From positions 209,725 to 273,724 of the forward strand of contig JAFKEE010000025.1 of the NCBI GenBank assembly GCA_017307505.1: a stretch of DNA of 64,000 bases, written 5' to 3'. Position numbers and translations under genes: made by a program. This document shows, one piece after another, positions 9,901-16,310 of this stretch. Below the pieces are notes generated by a model. That model was not told the DNA's origin, did no database searches, and saw only the letters and a list, made by a program, of their open reading frames with translations. Within the stretch, counting starts at the first letter, position 1; every line of letters begins with the position of its first letter. The DNA comes from Acidobacteriota bacterium. GTDB taxonomy: Bacteria > Acidobacteriota > Terriglobia > Bryobacterales > Bryobacteraceae.

Positions 9901-10440
9901 GAGCAGGGCGGCTTTGATCGTCCGGGTGTCGTTGCAGGTCTCCACCAGCATCATATCCGCGCCGCCTTCCACCAGGCCCTTCGACTGCAGGTAGTAGCCG
10001 TCGCGCAACTGCTGGAAGGTGACGCCCCCGGAAACGGAGATGGCGCGGGTCGTGGGTCCGATGGATCCCGCCACAAAGCGCGGACGGCCCGGCTTGTCGA
10101 ATTCCGCCGCCGCCTCGCGCGCCAAGCGGGCGGCGAGCGCGTTCACTTCCAGACACTTGTCCTCGATCCCGAATTCGGCCAGCGTGATCAGGTGGCCGCC
10201 GAAGGAGTTCGTCTCCACGATGTCGGAGCCGGCGGTGTAATACGCACGGTGGACGTCCTTGATCCACTCCGGATGCGTGAACAGGATGTTCTCTGAACAG
10301 TTCTCAAACTTCGAGCCGCCCCAATCCTCCATCGTGGGATTGCGCTGTTGGATCATAGTGCCCATCGCCCCGTCGAGTACGAGGATGCGGGTGGCTAGGG
10401 CGTCTAATAGAGCCTGTTGGCGGTCTTGCCAGTTATTCAT
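6883..10440 (-). CDS. metH: Cobalamin-dependent methionine synthase
   Basis: A full-length enzyme (1185 residues; E. coli MetH has 1227) with all four modules in order. They are the homocysteine-binding barrel with zinc cysteines (GLNCATG and GGCCGTTPEH), the methyltetrahydrofolate-binding domain (VGERTNVIGS and onward), the cap plus B12-binding domain with DVHDIGKN where His755 is the cobalt ligand, and the C-terminal AdoMet activation domain (RYSFGYPACPNL). It makes methionine from homocysteine using methyl-THF. No cobalamin or SAM riboswitch can be recognised in the roughly 125 bp upstream. The gene is transcribed alone, divergent from the DUF3298 gene. Confidence 0.97.
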   Translation of the reverse strand: MNNWQDRQQALLDALATRILVLDGAMGTMIQQRNPTMEDWGGSKFENCSENILFTHPEWIKDVHRAYYTAGSDIVETNSFGGHLITLAEFGIEDKCLEVNALAARLAREAAAEFDKPGRPRFVAGSIGPTTRAISVSGGVTFQQLRDGYYLQSKGLVEGGADMMLVETCNDTRTIKAALLAIDQLSKELGRRIPVVVSGTIEPMGTMLAGQTADAFYTSIAHADLLAVGLNCATGPEFMTDHIRTIHELSRTRVSCYPNAGLPNEEGKYDTSPTSLASQLEKFVDHGWLNIIGGCCGTTPEHIQAISQMVQSKQPRGPAQPTHRSYFSGVEMVEADDSNRPLIVGERTNVIGSRLFKNLVAAEQWEEATDIARRQVRNGAHIIDVCLQSSDREEINDIPAFYEKLIRKIKAPIMIDTTDPKAVELSLTYCQGKSIINSINLEDGEEKFERICPIAKAYGAALVVGTIDEDPVEAQAFRRERKLAVAQRSVDLLTTKYGIPPEDIIIDPLVFPCATGDENYIGGAVETIEGLRLVKEKIPFVKTVLGVSNVSFGLPAAAREIVNSVFLYYATKAGLDLAIVNAEKLERFASIPVEERRLAEALLFNTPPASMPGVSEDWREQSREEKIAVNQHNIAVISEHFRGAQARVKKVAAELPLDERLGNYIIEGTKDGLVEDLERKRAEGMAPLDIINGPLMAGMAEVGRLFNNNELIVAEVLQSAEAMKTAVSHLEQYMEKADTAARGKIVLATVKGDVHDIGKNLVEIILANNGYTVVNLGIKVPPEELIKAFKQHQPDAIGLSGLLVKSAQQMVITGEDLKNAGVNVPLLVGGAALSERYTTGKIGPAYSAPTFYAKDAMTGLRLMNEIMDPETREASLTTHTFTMPITLPTAASTVEPKFALGTERSSKVRTDIPIPPAPYLDRKVRDVPQLSEVWSYINPFMLYGRHLGYKGNFEKALHEREEKALALFHDVEEVKQYALGFMKIRAVWRFFEAERSGNDIQLFEPGATQPLHTFHFARQNKPAGLCLSDYILDPDENGRRDHLAMFVVTAGAGVREHSEAAKAKGEFFKAHGLQALAIETAEATAEWLHRRLREDWGAPDPPTLTMHERFTSRYRGKRYSFGYPACPNLDDQQDLFRLLQPEEIGVQLTEGMMMEPEASVSAIVFHHPDCAYFSAAAVDEEAVVG

Positions 10441-10565
10441 TCGGGGATGACTCTATTCTATCGCATGTCCTTGAAATCACCCGGCTGGTGGCGCTTCCAG
10501 ATTGACGCGGTAGCTTCTACAATCAGGAGTGCATCCACCTGTCGAAGGTGGAGATTGAATCTTTC

Positions 10566-11369
10566 ATGACGAAACTTTGTTTCGCAGTACTAATCCTGCT
10601 CTTCCTGCCGGCCGTTGGCTGCAAGCGCGCCCCGGACCCCGCCGCGCCCAGTCCGCTGGTCTTTGTCCAGAAAAAGTTCGACAAATCCGTGCCCGGCTGC
10701 GGAGACAAACAAAAACGAGAGGAAGCATGCGTCACGTTCCGGGTCTCCTGGGTGGAGGCCAGCAGCGCTGCATCCGACGAAGTAAAGACGAAAATCAATG
10801 CGGCCATCCTGGCGGCACTGCAGCCCAAGGAGGCTCCGCGCGGCTTCGAAGCAGAAGCGGCCGAAGTGGCGGAAGACTATGCGCGCTTCCACAAGGAATT
10901 CGACGATAGCGCCATAACGTACTTCATCCGCCGCAGCGCCGACATCCTGTTGAGCAATGCCACCATGTTGTGTCTGGAGATCACGGAAGAGGAGTTCCGT
11001 GGAGGCGCCCATCCCGAAGCCCGCCGCACTTACCTCACCTTGAATCCGGCTACCGGTGCGGATGTCTTCCTGAAGGATCTCGTGCGCGACGGGTCCATGC
11101 AGAAACTCACTGACCTGGCCGAGAAACGCTTCCGCCTGGAACGGGAGGTGCCCGAAGGCAAGAAACTCTCGGAATCGGGCTTCACGTTCCCCGATGACAA
11201 ATTCGCATTGAGCAAAACCTGGGGCGTCTCGCAGCATGGACTGGTCTTTCACTACAACGCGTACGAGATCGCGCCCTATGCCGTCGGGCCCACCACCATC
11301 ATGCTGCCCTGGAAGGATATTCGGGATCTGATCCGGAAAGAGGCGGGCATTCTCCCAAAGGGCTCCTAA
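10566..11369 (+). CDS. DUF3298-domain lipoprotein
   Basis: The ATG at 10566 gives a lipoprotein signal sequence with a lipobox LPAVGC (C19 lipidated). A GTG at 10548 would add six residues, but the GGTGGAG at 10547-10553 is placed as a Shine-Dalgarno for the ATG. The mature part matches the DUF3298/RsiV-like layout: an N-terminal domain with the phrase EEEFRGGAHPEA, where GGAHP is diagnostic, and a C-terminal YEIAPYAVGPTTIMLPW. In RsiV this fold senses lysozyme, but here there is no anti-sigma segment, so ligand and role are unknown. The YIP1 gene follows 36 bp downstream. Confidence 0.82.
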   Translation: MTKLCFAVLILLFLPAVGCKRAPDPAAPSPLVFVQKKFDKSVPGCGDKQKREEACVTFRVSWVEASSAASDEVKTKINAAILAALQPKEAPRGFEAEAAEVAEDYARFHKEFDDSAITYFIRRSADILLSNATMLCLEITEEEFRGGAHPEARRTYLTLNPATGADVFLKDLVRDGSMQKLTDLAEKRFRLEREVPEGKKLSESGFTFPDDKFALSKTWGVSQHGLVFHYNAYEIAPYAVGPTTIMLPWKDIRDLIRKEAGILPKGS

Positions 11370-11405
11370 CTCACGCGCGTTGGGATTAGACTGGAGGGCA
11401 GCTTT

Positions 11406-12149
11406 ATGGAACTTACGGACTCCGCCCCTCCTCCTCCCAGCTCAGAAATGCGCCGGTTAACCGGCGTCTGCTTCGAACCCGCGGCCGTCTTTCCCGACAT
11501 CGCCAGCAACGGCCGCTGGTGGGTGGCCTGGCTGATCATTGCGGTGCTGATCTCCGCGTTCACCACCCTGATGGTGAGCCGCATCGGCTACGACCGCATG
11601 ATCACGAAGGCCTTCGAAACCAATGCGCGCATGCAGGAAATGTCGGCCGACCAGAAGGAAAAAGCCTTCGAGATGCAGCGCAAGATGATGCCCTTCTTCG
11701 TGCGCGTGATGCCGCCGGTGGGCTTGCTGGTCGTGATGCTGGTGGCGGCCGGAGCGATGCTGTTCGTCTTCAATTTCATGCTGGACGCGGGCCTGAAATT
11801 CAAACAGGTGCTCAATCTCCACGCCTATGCCGGCATCCCGCCCGCGGTCGTTTCGACCGCCGCCAGCATCCTCGTCCTGTATCTGAAGCCGCCGGAGGAT
11901 TTCGACATGCAGAATCCCCTGGCCTTCAATGTCGGAGCCTTCCTGCCCGAGACCACGGCCAAATGGCTCCACAGTCTGGCGTCCTCCATCGATTTCTTCA
12001 CGTTCTGGCAGATTGCGCTGCTGGCGATAGGCTTCTCAGCCGTCTGCGGAGCCAAACGGATGCCCTTCAGCAAAGCCCTGATCGGGGTCATCATCCCCTG
12101 GCTGGCCTACGTGTTCGCCAAAGCGACCTGGGCGTCGATGTTTGGGTGA
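11406..12149 (+). CDS. YIP1-family multi-pass membrane protein
   Basis: A 247-residue integral membrane protein with about five hydrophobic segments (near 38-58, 98-125, 140-162, 200-217 and 225-243). The arrangement, including the N-terminal RLTGVCFEPAAVFPDIA ('F..P..F') and the loop after the first helix, fits the bacterial YIP1 family. Function in bacteria is not established. A GGAGGGCAGC stretch a few nt upstream supports the ATG. Position and strand suggest cotranscription with the preceding lipoprotein. The gene is followed at once by an array of 7-bp repeats. Confidence 0.8.
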   Translation: MELTDSAPPPPSSEMRRLTGVCFEPAAVFPDIASNGRWWVAWLIIAVLISAFTTLMVSRIGYDRMITKAFETNARMQEMSADQKEKAFEMQRKMMPFFVRVMPPVGLLVVMLVAAGAMLFVFNFMLDAGLKFKQVLNLHAYAGIPPAVVSTAASILVLYLKPPEDFDMQNPLAFNVGAFLPETTAKWLHSLASSIDFFTFWQIALLAIGFSAVCGAKRMPFSKALIGVIIPWLAYVFAKATWASMFG

Positions 12150-12158
12150 GGAAAGCTG

Positions 12159-12323
12159 TCAGCATTCAGCGATCAGCTTTCAGCTTCCGGACCGGGTCTG
12201 GCCGCGAAAAGCGCGCAGTAGCCCCAGCGTCGCCCCGAAGCCATTCAAACGACTAACTCAGAGCTGAAAGCTGACAGCTGACAGCTGATAGCTGGTGGCT
12301 GGTGGCTGACACCTGATAGCTTC
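12159..12323. repeat. Facing heptameric repeat arrays (TCAGCNN / GCTGANN), locus 1
   Basis: Four TCAGC cores stand exactly 7 bp apart at 12159, 12166, 12173 and 12180. After a 76-bp spacer the opposite orientation appears: GCTGA cores at 12263, 12270, 12277 and 12284, then variants GCTGG (12291, 12298), GCTGA (12305) and CCTGA (12312), again with a strict 7-bp period. The two arrays are reverse complements in core, so the locus could fold into a long interrupted stem. It lies 10 bp after the YIP1 stop codon. A second locus of the same design is at 45746-45960. Confidence 0.85.
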
Positions 12324-12380
12324 GAGGCCGCTCCGCGCATCGGCCCCCGCCCCCGTCCGGGCTACACTGGAAGCAGACGC

Positions 12381-13031
12381 ATGCAACTGGTGATTTTCGA
12401 TCTGGACGGCACGCTCGTCGACTCCGTTCAGGATCTGTGCAACTCCGTAAACGCCACCCGCACCTACATGGGTATGGAACAACTGCCCATGGACCTGGTC
12501 GCCTCCTACGTGGGCAACGGCGCTCCGGTCCTCATCCGCCGGGCCATGGGCCCCGGCGCTTCGGAAGCCCAGGTGGAAGAGGCGCTGGCCTACTTTCTTG
12601 GCTACTACCGCGAACACATGCTCGACCACACGCGCCCCTATCCGGGCGTCGTTGAGGCCCTGGAACAGCTCCATCAGCAGGGCGCCCGCATGGCGGTCCT
12701 CACTAATAAACCGGAGCGCTTCTCCCGTGACATGTGCACCGGCCTCGGCTTCGGCAAGTACTTCTTCCAGGTCTACGGCGGCAACAGTTTCGAACAGAAG
12801 AAACCAGATCCCATCGGCATCCACACCCTCGCCAAAGAGTGCGGCGCACCCCTTTCCGGTACCTGGATGATCGGCGACTCCTCGACGGATATCCTCACCG
12901 CCCGCAACGCCGGTGTTCGCTGCGCCGGAGTCACCTACGGCATCAGCCCCGAATCCCTCAAGGCGACGCCGCCCGATTTCCTGATGGACTCGATGCTGGA
13001 GCTCCCCGCCCTCCTGACCGCCAAAGCCTGA
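12381..13031 (+). CDS. HAD-superfamily phosphatase, phosphoglycolate-phosphatase-like
   Basis: A 216-residue HAD hydrolase. Motif I is IFDLDGTLVDS with nucleophile D7 and acid/base D9; motif II is the VLTNKPE threonine; motif III is the lysine in EQKKPDP; motif IV is MIGDSSTDILTARNAG. A C1-type helical cap lies between motifs I and II. Length and motifs fit phosphoglycolate phosphatase (Gph), but substrate cannot be fixed from sequence because this subfamily includes several sugar-phosphate phosphatases. It is cytoplasmic. It is preceded by the heptamer repeats and stands as a single gene. Confidence 0.88.
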   Translation: MQLVIFDLDGTLVDSVQDLCNSVNATRTYMGMEQLPMDLVASYVGNGAPVLIRRAMGPGASEAQVEEALAYFLGYYREHMLDHTRPYPGVVEALEQLHQQGARMAVLTNKPERFSRDMCTGLGFGKYFFQVYGGNSFEQKKPDPIGIHTLAKECGAPLSGTWMIGDSSTDILTARNAGVRCAGVTYGISPESLKATPPDFLMDSMLELPALLTAKA

Positions 13032-13210
13032 CCTCAGGCGCGCAGGAGGGAGCACCCGCGCGCCGGTCGTTCCGGCCCACCTTCGTCATCCCGCGCCGGC
13101 GAAAGCAAACCGGTTCCTCCGCTCAATGACGGTCCGGTCCTAAGACCCACGGCCCGGCGATTCCACTACAGCGATTTCTCTCCCTGGCGAAAATCCTTGT
13201 TTGTGATTCA

Positions 13211-14842
13211 ATGGACCTCGTGCGCTTCGTCATCCCCCTCATGCTCTCCGCTTCCCTGCCTCTCGTCGCGGCCGACCGCGCGCAGTCCCGCTCCATCGTC
13301 TATTCCCAGGACGGCATTGTCTCCACCAGCCATGTGCTGGCGTCCCAGGCGGGCGCCCAGGTGCTCGCCAAAGGCGGCAATGCGGTAGACGCCGCCATCG
13401 CGGCCAACGCGGTACTGGGCGTGGTTGAACCCATGATGTGCGGCATCGGCGGCGATTTCTTCATGCTCTATTGGGAGGCGAAGACCGGCAAGCTCTACGG
13501 GCTGAATTCGTCCGGCTGGGCGCCGCAGGGCCTCTCCCCCGCCTTCCTCGCCTCCAAGGGCATCACCACCATGCCGAAAGCCGGCATCCACACGATCACG
13601 GTGCCCGGAGCCGTGGAGGGCTGGTCCAAGGCGCATGGACGCTTCGGCAAGCTCGCCTGGAAGGAACTGTTTCCCGCCGCCATCTACTACGCCACCGACG
13701 GGCATCCGGTCCATGAGGTCATCCACGCTGTCTGGTCCGACGCGCGCCTGAAGACGACACCCGAAGCCGCCCGCGTCTTCCTGCCCAACGGCCATGCGCC
13801 CGCGGCCGGCGAGATCTTCCGGAATCCCGAGCTCGGCGCCGCCCTGAAGCTGATCGCTGAACAGGGCCGCGATGCCTTCTACAAAGGCGAGATCGCCCAC
13901 AAGCTTCTCGCCGGATCGCGCAAACTAGGCGGCACCATGACCGAATCCGACCTCGCCGAATTCGCAGCCGAGTGGGTAGAGCCCATCTCCACCACCTATC
14001 GCGGCTGGCGCGTCTACGAACTGCCTCCGAACGGCCAGGGCATGGCCGCCCTGATGATGCTCAACCTCATGGAGATCCTCGGTCACGACTGGCACACCAA
14101 GATCGAAGCGATGAAGCTCTCCTACGCCGACGTGATGGCCTATAACGCCGATCCGCGCTTCGCCAAGGTTCCGGTGAAAGGGCTCCTCGACAAGTCCTAC
14201 GCAGCCCAGCGGGCCAAGCTGATCGATCCCGCCAAGGCACAGTGCAACGCGGTCTCCGGTCAGCCCTTCGGCAGCGACACCACTTATCTCTCCGTCGTCG
14301 ACAGGGACGGCAACATCGCCTCCTGGATCCAGAGCATCTACTCCGGCTGGGGTTCCGGCGTCGTGATGGAAGGTCTCGGCTTCCCGCTGCAGAATCGCGG
14401 CGGCGGCTTTGTGCTCGACCCGAAACACCCCAATGTCCTCGCCCCGCGCAAGCGCCCGTTCCACACCATCATTCCCGCCTTCATGGAGAAGGACGACGTC
14501 CACATCGGCTTCGGCATCATGGGCGGCCCCAACCAGCCCCTGGCCCATGCGCAATTCGTCTCCAACCTTGTGGACGAAGGAATGAACATCCAGATGGCGC
14601 TGGAGTCGCCCCGTTTTACGAAGGACGGCCCCACGGGCTGCGATGTCCAGATCGAGAACCGTGTCCCGGCCGCGACGCTGCAGCAGCTCACCGGAAAAGG
14701 CCACAAACTCGTGATGCGCGGCGCTTACTCCACCAACATGGGCCGCGGCGCAGTCGTCCTCTACAACAGCAAAACCAAGGTCAAGCAGGCTGCAGCGGAC
14801 CCGCGCTCCGATGGCGCTGCGATTCCCGAACCACCCCGCTAA
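13211..14842 (+). CDS. Gamma-glutamyltransferase family Ntn-hydrolase, secreted
   Basis: A 543-residue protein with a signal peptide (VRFVIPLMLSASLPLVAAD). It has the gamma-glutamyltranspeptidase fold: the early VLAKGGNAVDAAIA and MCGIGGDFF motifs and the autoprocessing site GSDTTYLSVVD, with the predicted catalytic N-terminal threonine near residue 357. The family processes itself into two subunits and cleaves gamma-glutamyl bonds, for example in glutathione. The usual GSPGG oxyanion loop is not present; the equivalent region reads GIMGGPNQP, as in more divergent members of the superfamily. Glutathione as substrate is therefore uncertain. Confidence 0.85.
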   Translation: MDLVRFVIPLMLSASLPLVAADRAQSRSIVYSQDGIVSTSHVLASQAGAQVLAKGGNAVDAAIAANAVLGVVEPMMCGIGGDFFMLYWEAKTGKLYGLNSSGWAPQGLSPAFLASKGITTMPKAGIHTITVPGAVEGWSKAHGRFGKLAWKELFPAAIYYATDGHPVHEVIHAVWSDARLKTTPEAARVFLPNGHAPAAGEIFRNPELGAALKLIAEQGRDAFYKGEIAHKLLAGSRKLGGTMTESDLAEFAAEWVEPISTTYRGWRVYELPPNGQGMAALMMLNLMEILGHDWHTKIEAMKLSYADVMAYNADPRFAKVPVKGLLDKSYAAQRAKLIDPAKAQCNAVSGQPFGSDTTYLSVVDRDGNIASWIQSIYSGWGSGVVMEGLGFPLQNRGGGFVLDPKHPNVLAPRKRPFHTIIPAFMEKDDVHIGFGIMGGPNQPLAHAQFVSNLVDEGMNIQMALESPRFTKDGPTGCDVQIENRVPAATLQQLTGKGHKLVMRGAYSTNMGRGAVVLYNSKTKVKQAAADPRSDGAAIPEPPR

Positions 14843-14896
14843 AAAAGGGGAGCCGTTCCGAGACGCCCTCCTCCGGGCGCTGACGGTACGACTCCC
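14841..14896 (-). terminator. Rho-independent terminator of the DUF1800-DUF1501 operon
   Basis: Read on the minus strand, an imperfect hairpin (arms starting GGGAGTCGTACCG and ending CGGAACGGCTCCC, with a GC-rich inner stem) is followed directly by six T residues. It lies 32 bp beyond the DUF1501 stop codon and inside the gap between that gene and the convergent gamma-glutamyltransferase-like gene, whose TAA stop shares bases with the T tract. Confidence 0.65.
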
Positions 14897-14927
14897 TGCG
14901 TGAGAGTGAAGCTTCCGGCGCGAGTCC

Positions 14928-16310
14928 TTAGCCGAGGAACCCAAGGTTTCGCGTCGAGAAGTTCTTCAGGTTGGGGAAGACCAGATCCAAAGCCGTATCG
15001 TCGAGCCCGAACCAGCGCGCCATCGTGGCCCCGTACTGGTCGAGCGAAGTGCTGGGCAGCAGCGCTCCACGCGAGCCCGTATCGTTCGGACCGCCCAGCG
15101 CCATCACCGGGAACTGACCGTAAAGATCTCCTCCCTGCACGGCGCCGCCCAGCACCAGATAGTGGCTCCCCCAGCCGTGGTCGCTGCCCTGCCCGCTGGG
15201 CTGCAGCGTGCGCCCGAATTCCGACTCGGTGAAGGTCGTCACCTGGTCGGCCACCCCGAGTTCCTGCGTCGCCGCATAGAATGCGCTCATCGCGGCGCCA
15301 ACCTGCTTCAGCAGATCCCAGTGCTGCCAGCTCTGCGAGCCGTGAGTATCGAAGCCACCCAGGGAACAGAAGAACACCTGGCGCTTCAGCCCGGTCTGCG
15401 TCCGCAGCTTGATCACCTTCGCCACTTCCTTCAACTGATCGCCGAGCTGGGTGCCCGGAAACACAGTCGCCAGCGGACTCGTGCTGCTTGCGCTCTTCAG
15501 CATCGCGGAAAGCGCCAAGGCGTCCTGCCTCACCTTGTTGGCCGCCTGCACCACGGCCAGGCCGCTGTCCATGCTGATCACCTCCTGCAGCCCTTGCAGG
15601 CGCGCCGCGGCCGCCGTATCCGGCCAGATATCCATCCCGTACGGCTGCATATCGAAGCCTGGAATGATGCTGGCCGACTGCACCGCGTTCCCGGCGCAGA
15701 ACAGTTGCGGTCCCGACATGGAGATCGAGACCGGGAAGGTGGCGGCCCCATTCATGGCCGAAACGGAGTCGGCGACACGTCCTGCCCAGCCCGTCCCACC
15801 GGATCCGCTGGGTGTCGCGGTCTGCATCTGCAGAACTTGGTCGGAATGTGAGAACAGATTGCTCGGCAGCGGCACCGCGTTCGCCAGGAACTGCGTCCGC
15901 GTCGTGGGCTGCACGAGATTGCCGACATTGGCGACCACGGCCAGCTTCTGCTGAGCCCACAGGGGGTGGACCGCCGCAAGTCCGTCGCTCAGCGCATAGG
16001 GCGTGCCGTTCTTTGCCGCGACAGGCAGCAGTTTGGCATCGGTGCCAGGCAACGCTAGCGAGCCGCGAATACTCTTATACGCGTTGTACTCCGACGACAC
16101 CTGCGGGACCACCGTATTGTGGCCATCGTTACCGCCGAACAGAAAGATGCACACCAGCGCCTTGTAATCCGTGGCCTGCTGCGCATACGCATTCATCATC
16201 CCGAAGCGGGCCATGCCCGCAGCGGAGAGCACGCCGCCAGTGGAGAGGCGCAGGAAATTCCGCCGTGAGGAGTTCATTTTCTCTTTCATTTGCTTGGTTC
16301 CCTTTCGCAT
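14928..16310 (-). CDS. DUF1501 secreted protein, twin-arginine leader
   Basis: A 460-residue DUF1501 protein. It starts with a twin-arginine type leader containing SRRNFLRLSTGG, consistent with folded export. Family motifs include LVCIFLFGGNDGHNTVVP near residue 55, the later SLGGFDTHGSQ, and TFTESEFGRT. DUF1501 is structurally related to the sulfatase/alkaline phosphatase superfamily; its substrate is unknown. The first ATG shares a base with the stop of the upstream DUF1800 gene (TGATG), but a second ATG at 16289 has an AAGGG upstream and is an equally likely start. DUF1800 and DUF1501 genes are commonly adjacent, and the overlap here implies translational coupling. Confidence 0.88.
   Translation of the reverse strand: MRKGTKQMKEKMNSSRRNFLRLSTGGVLSAAGMARFGMMNAYAQQATDYKALVCIFLFGGNDGHNTVVPQVSSEYNAYKSIRGSLALPGTDAKLLPVAAKNGTPYALSDGLAAVHPLWAQQKLAVVANVGNLVQPTTRTQFLANAVPLPSNLFSHSDQVLQMQTATPSGSGGTGWAGRVADSVSAMNGAATFPVSISMSGPQLFCAGNAVQSASIIPGFDMQPYGMDIWPDTAAAARLQGLQEVISMDSGLAVVQAANKVRQDALALSAMLKSASSTSPLATVFPGTQLGDQLKEVAKVIKLRTQTGLKRQVFFCSLGGFDTHGSQSWQHWDLLKQVGAAMSAFYAATQELGVADQVTTFTESEFGRTLQPSGQGSDHGWGSHYLVLGGAVQGGDLYGQFPVMALGGPNDTGSRGALLPSTSLDQYGATMARWFGLDDTALDLVFPNLKNFSTRNLGFLG

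Noticed and set aside
10441..10547. Cobalamin or SAM riboswitch upstream of metH
   Set aside because: I looked for a conserved B12-box or SAM core on the minus strand and saw none; the leader is short.
12159..12323. CRISPR-like array
   Set aside because: The repeated unit is only 7 bp with 2-bp variable positions, there are no spacers of CRISPR length, and no cas genes are present.
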